Positions 59,729-64,000 of a stretch of 64,000 bases of DNA are shown in pieces. The stretch comes from Haemonchus contortus (Eukaryota; Nematoda; Chromadorea; Rhabditida; Trichostrongylidae), in contig LS997566.1 in assembly GCA_000469685.2 (NCBI GenBank), forward strand, positions 41,332,420-41,396,419. The letters are read 5' to 3'. The notes beneath the pieces were generated by a model, which did not search any database, was not told the DNA's origin, and saw nothing but the letters and a program-made list of their open reading frames with translations. Made by a program: the position numbers and the translations under genes. The stretch's first letter is position 1. Each line of letters opens with the position of its first letter.

Positions 59729-60225
59729 GAAGGCACAGTTCACAATAATTTTGGGGCGCCCTCTTTTGATTAGAGAGCAGATGTACCGGTACTAATTGGT
59801 AAGTGGTGATCCGGTGATGGAGTAAGCTAGACAAGCTGAACTCATGAAATAATGGGGGGTTGTACGAGATTATAGCGGGCAAAAGGGCATTTGGACGAGA
59901 TCTTGAATATGTGCAATTGTGTAAAGAGTTGGCTAGCGTCCTTCCTCTCGAAATAGTCTTCTACAGTCGCCAGGCCAGGTGGGTCAGGCCAGGGATGATC
60001 AGCTACGTGAGCATTCAACATGTGAGCTGGTGTAGTCTCTATGGGAGTGTTGAGACACGGCTGCTTTTGGGCGGGACCTTCAAGGCAGTCAGTCATTGTG
60101 CCTTTACTGCGTACCATCTACATAGGCCATTTTCCGAGCCGTCAACGTCCCACGTGGAAGTTTCGAAGCTACAAATCAGTTCCAATCAAAACGTCAAGAG
60201 TCGTTTTGTGGTGGACTGTGTCTTT
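59729..60225. mobile_element. MITE-K copy
   Basis: The left end is GAAGGCACAGTTCACAATAA and the right end GTGGACTGTGTCTTT is its complement. The 128-codon plus-strand frame inside it (59860-60246) crosses the right end and is not a gene. Confidence 0.65.
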
Positions 60226-61047
60226 GGAGGCTTGTTCCTTCGATAAAAGCGGAAAAGTAGTGTGAGATGGTCTTCATTCTGCCGAGGATAAGGCCGATGT
60301 ATAAATTATCGAAAAGAGAACATAGCAAATGTTTTGGTGAGAGTACAGCGTACCTACGCCAAAATGGATCCCAGAGGCCTTTAGAGAGATGATAGACTGA
60401 AAGGAGAGGAATCTTCTCTGTGGAGAGAGAGTTAGGTAGGGCAGAAGTGGGAATGTACTGAAAGAATGTTGAGGTCTGTAGAATGACAAGCAATTCACCA
60501 AAGAAGTCGAAGAATTCGAGTAGTTGTAGGAAACGAGAGGATTTCAATTGTCACCTACATCACCTACAGTTACAGCTAACTGCGCTGCATTCTTAGGAAA
60601 AGCCAATAAAATGAAGGCAGTGGAGTGCGGTTGCCTTATCAAGCCACACTCTTATTTTATGCGTAGGCGCTCGTTATCAGCAAGGAAAGCTATAAAATAT
60701 ATGCCCCCACGAGCGAGCTCATATCAGCTGGATCAACAGAAATGACCAGGGACGCCCAAATGTCTCCATTTGATGGAATGACAAAATACCATAAGATGAT
60801 GCAAGGTATAATTTACTAGATGAGGAAAAAAATGTCTTCCGCTGCTCCAACAAGACTCACGATACTCTTGTTGCTACTTTTCCAATCAAGACCCACGATA
60901 CCCTAACTATTATATCTCATATGTTATCTATATATATATCTAACAATGAATGGACTTCTGAGGGCACTTCTGCTTTACTGGTAGGGCCCACACACGACGT
61001 TGATATATAGGTAATACTTATTATTCGTTTTGATCACTATAAAAACA
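60226..61047. other. Spacer, nothing recognised
   Basis: Open frames of 65-117 codons on both strands lack splice support. A TATATATAT run lies at about 60929-60940. Confidence 0.35.
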
Positions 61048-61273
61048 GAGTTGAAGTAGCGGCAGGCGACGCCACTATCACATACACATGGTCGGGAAAC
61101 TGGATTCCGAATCGTTATCCACCCGGGCAGACCGAGCCTTCAATCTCAGAGAGCACCAAATTAGTTTGGGAAGATATAGGCGCTGACAACCACATTAGCT
61201 GGCCCGTCTGGATACTACGCCCTTTTGAACAGCACAATGATTCTGAATGGATGTCAAATGCTGGGCGCACTCT
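61048..61273 (+). mobile_element. SINE-A, diverged near full-length copy
   Basis: It carries the head (GTAGCGGCAGGCGACGCCAC), box B-like GGATTCCGAATCG (about 61101-61113), GGGCAGACCGAGCCTTCAAT and a worn tail GCTGGGCGCACTCTG. Confidence 0.6.
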
Positions 61274-62290
61274 GTGCGCGGATTGAACAACGCGGGACAT
61301 TTACTTTCTATTCGTACAAATATTGTTTAAACACACGATCTTCACTACATTGCTTCACGGGCGCCAGAAGTTGTGAAGAGATTCATTTCATATTGGCTAC
61401 GTTGAGAACTGTGCTCATGCAACTATTTGTTCAACACTTTCATGGAGTAAGCCATGCATCGAACCTTCTTTCGAACTCGTCTACTGCTCCCAGAGTATAT
61501 TAGGCTATTGAAGTAGGGGATTCATGTGGGCACTACTGTAGGTAGAGTAGGTTGAATTTGAAGAGAGTTCCATGAGAATGTTTGGTTGCTAGCTAGTTTC
61601 TTACAAGGAAGGTCTTTCAGGGCGTGGGACGCTTTTTGAAAATGGTTTTTTGCATGGTATAGGGGCATGAGCACTGAGTATAAAACTATGGTTCATTTCC
61701 GCTAAATGGCCTTCTGAATGCCAAAAAATGAGTGAAAATGTTTTTGCCAAAAACTGCCGATTTAACCCACTCAGCGTCGTTTGTTTCATTCATGGCGTCG
61801 ACTTTCCGTACAGTAGAAGGCGCCAGTTGACTGCGCATCGAAAATAACGTGGAAGGTAGCCAAAAAAGGGGGTCACATGTTGAAAAGTGCGGGGAAGTTT
61901 CATATAGCCTCTCCACGGTTAAGCTGCCAGCAGCGTCGGATGGTGTGGTGGATAGCGATGTGGACTTCGAGGAACGACGGCTAGGATGATGGGTTGGTGG
62001 TTCGGGATCTCCGGGCTTTACCGTTTTTGCATTTTATGCTGCCACCTCCAGATTGGCTCCATATTGCACCAGGGCCAAAGCAAGTGCCTGACTGGTCATG
62101 GTCGTGCCCAGGACCAGCCAGGCACACCTCCACAAACCGTCAGAATTTGTTGTGTGGAGCGCTATCAGTGGAGGGGCTACCAGGCTTCACACTCCCAGGA
62201 GTATAAAGGTGCCTCTTAAATTCACACTTAATAAGTGTTGTAATGGGGGAGAAGGGGGGGGGGGGTCCGAACCCTATAATATGGTTCCTA
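61274..62290. other. Spacer before the mariner element
   Basis: No supported gene was found. A run of 13 G lies at about 62254-62266, immediately before the transposon. Confidence 0.35.
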
Positions 62291-63551
62291 TTAGGTTGAG
62301 TCATAAGTCCTCGGACAAATTGGCAGTGATAATATTTACCCTACAATTTTTAAACGGCAATAGCGAATCATTTGAAATATGCCCCATTGGCATCGATGGT
62401 CTTCTGCCAATGCTTGGGCAGATCGTAGATGTCCTTGCTTTAGAACGCTGGGAGCTGGCCCTTGGAGAACTCCACCAGTGCCATTTTGATGTCGTCGCGG
62501 GTTTGAAATTCCTGACCATCCAGATGACGTTGAAGATGGTGAAAAAGGTGGTAATCCGAGGGATCCAAGTCTGAGGAACATGGTTGGTGTGGTAAACTTG
62601 TCCTACCGAAATTCGTCAGTTCAGTTTTGGTCGTTCTTGCAATGTGAGGGCGAGCGTTGTCATGCTGGAAGTGAACTTTGTGCTGCTGTGGACGTGTAGC
62701 TTCGGGATTCGCCTTCAAATTCCTCAGTTGCGTAATGTAGACGTGTGCGGTCACTGTGCATCCTTCGTCTAGCAGCTCCCATTATTCGACACGGAGAGCG
62801 CTCCACCAAAATCGGAGCATAACCTCCTTGGCGTGTACGTGGGTTTGGGGGAGTCTTCTGCATGCGCACCTTTGTCAATCCATTGAGCACGCCGGTGAAC
62901 GTTAGAGTAGAGGTTCGACTTCGCACCCCTGGTGACTAGGTACTCGAGCCACGTGTGGTGCCCTTGAGCGTGAGGAGAGAAAGTGCCACGTCGTCGCGGC
63001 GGTCTATGTCATACTGCTTCGAAGCATGAGGCATCTATGGACTGAGCTTTCGCACCTTGTCGATTGACTTCAATTCACAAAGAACTGTAGACTGACTCTC
63101 CAAGGGTGGCTGCCAATTCACGAGTAGTTTGATACGGATCGGCTTCCACCTGGCTCCGCAGCACCTTCAAATCCAACTTTATTGAGCGTCCCGGACGGTC
63201 TTCATTTTCGACGGAATAGTCGCCCGATGCGAACTTTTGGTGCCACTTGTAAATTGTACACTTCCTGCTTGTAAACGTCCTTCATACCTCTATCGATTGC
63301 CGCGGGTTCATGGCCAGATAAAAAAATAAATATGATGGTGTTGCGGATGTGGAGTTGCGACGGCTTGAAATCATGAGGCATAGTTGCTGGAAAGAAAACA
63401 GTTAGGTGCCTTTTCTAGTATGCGTTTGAAAGAGCTTTCCATACTCTATCTAATAATGCCTCGCACGTTTATTTTCGTCACCTCCTTCCCGAGTTATGAT
63501 CTCTAGAAGTCATCACTATCACATTGTCCGAGGACTTATGACTCAACCTAA
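62291..63551 (-). mobile_element. Mariner transposon with well-preserved ends and broken transposase
   Basis: This 1261-bp element has 28-bp inverted ends (TTAGGTTGAGTCATAAGTCC at the left, the exact complement at the right) flanked by TA at 62289 and 63552. The transposase is on the minus strand. MPHDFKPSQLHIRNTI opens it near 63381, YKWHQKFASGDYSVENEDRP follows after a frame change, and the catalytic end is clear: HDNARPHIA and SSDLDPSDYHLF with 34 residues between the aspartates, the DD34D spacing of mariners. Stops and frameshifts in the first half make it non-autonomous. A mariner of similar length (bandit) is known from the dog hookworm; I have not compared them. Confidence 0.88.
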
Positions 63552-64000
63552 TATTTGATGGAAGTTGTCCTCGACCTCGATCGTCAATGCAAAGACAACA
63601 GGTTTCCGATTCCGACCTTCCTCTAGGAGTCCACTGCGGACTCCTGAGGGAGAACCAATCAGACTCTCATTCAATTCATCTTCTTGCTGAAGCATCCATG
63701 AGCATTAGGCTTGATATGAAAAGCTGTCAGCCCTGAAGGAAATCATTCTAGCGCCGGATCACTAGATGAGTACTAGATGAAGGGTTTCGGCGATACCCGT
63801 TCCCAACCTGCGATCCCCTAACTTGCGTCCGTGTGAAGGGCTGGCAGGACACGAACAAGAAGGACATCGCTGAAGTCGAGGTGGCTGCAGAAGATGAGTG
63901 ACTGATCGTGAGGAGAGAAGGAAATGGAGATGACCAACCAGAATAGTGGACAAAAACCCTTCAACGGCGCGAGATCAACGCTAGGGTAAAAAACGGTGAA
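63552..64000. other. Right edge, nothing recognised
   Basis: Short frames only. TCCGCAGTGGACTCC-type self-complementary text at about 63628-63645 forms a small hairpin. Confidence 0.3.

Noticed and set aside
59860..60246. 128-codon plus-strand frame
   Set aside because: It lies in MITE-K and crosses the element's right end; no splice support.
1..64000. CRISPR array, bacterial operon or viral genome
   Set aside because: No regularly spaced repeats, no ribosome-binding sites with long packed frames and no viral genes; intron-exon structure is pervasive.

Overview
This window is eukaryotic, and its features point to a clade V nematode, most likely a strongylid such as a hookworm. That placement is inference. 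The coding parts are short exons with TTTTCAG-type acceptors and GTAAGT-like donors. The recognisable products are a nematode-type globin, a family-10 (alpha-1,3) fucosyltransferase and part of a chemoreceptor resembling the Caenorhabditis sre class. Most of the remaining DNA is dispersed repeats. Nothing bacterial, no CRISPR array and no operon was seen, and nearly all open frames longer than 60 codons are chance frames in introns or repeats.

Layout. (1) 1-7880 and about 20095-26615 are two diverged copies of one segmental duplication. Each holds a seven-exon gene for the same unrecognised small membrane protein (1698-7314 and 21339-26033, both +). The exons differ mainly at synonymous positions, so both copies look selected. 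Transposon insertions present in only one copy were probably gained after the duplication. (2) 7881-20094 is repeat-rich. It holds a possible two-exon mini-gene (11884-12184), two exons of an sre-like receptor (12868-13190), a long inverted repeat broken by a DD37D transposon (13286-15660), miniature inverted-repeat elements and a decayed Tc1/mariner element. (3) 26616-38073 is largely unassigned, with a fold-back repeat at 29455-30585. (4) 38074-47515 (+) is a globin gene of seven coding exons with continuous phases. (5) 51008-57772 (-) is an eight-exon fucosyltransferase gene, also phase-consistent throughout. Its first intron carries a tRNA-derived SINE that was later split by a DD37D element, leaving a TA duplication. 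(6) 57773-64000 holds SINEs, a miniature element and, at 62291-63551, a mariner with well-preserved 28-bp ends but a broken transposase.

Three repeat families, given local names here, explain much of the non-coding DNA. SINE-A is tRNA-derived, about 250 bp, with about a dozen copies ending near GAATGCGGGGCGCATCCC. SINE-B is a second tRNA-like family built around GTGGCGCAGTGGCAG. MITE-K has ends reading AAAGGCACAGTTCACGAT, with nine full or partial copies.

The genes do not form a pathway. The most novel points are the duplicated orphan membrane-protein gene, whose last exon is open in two frames in both copies, and the nested insertions that order the activity of the repeat families. All gene models were assembled by eye from splice sites, phase and protein motifs. 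No alignment or database search was run.
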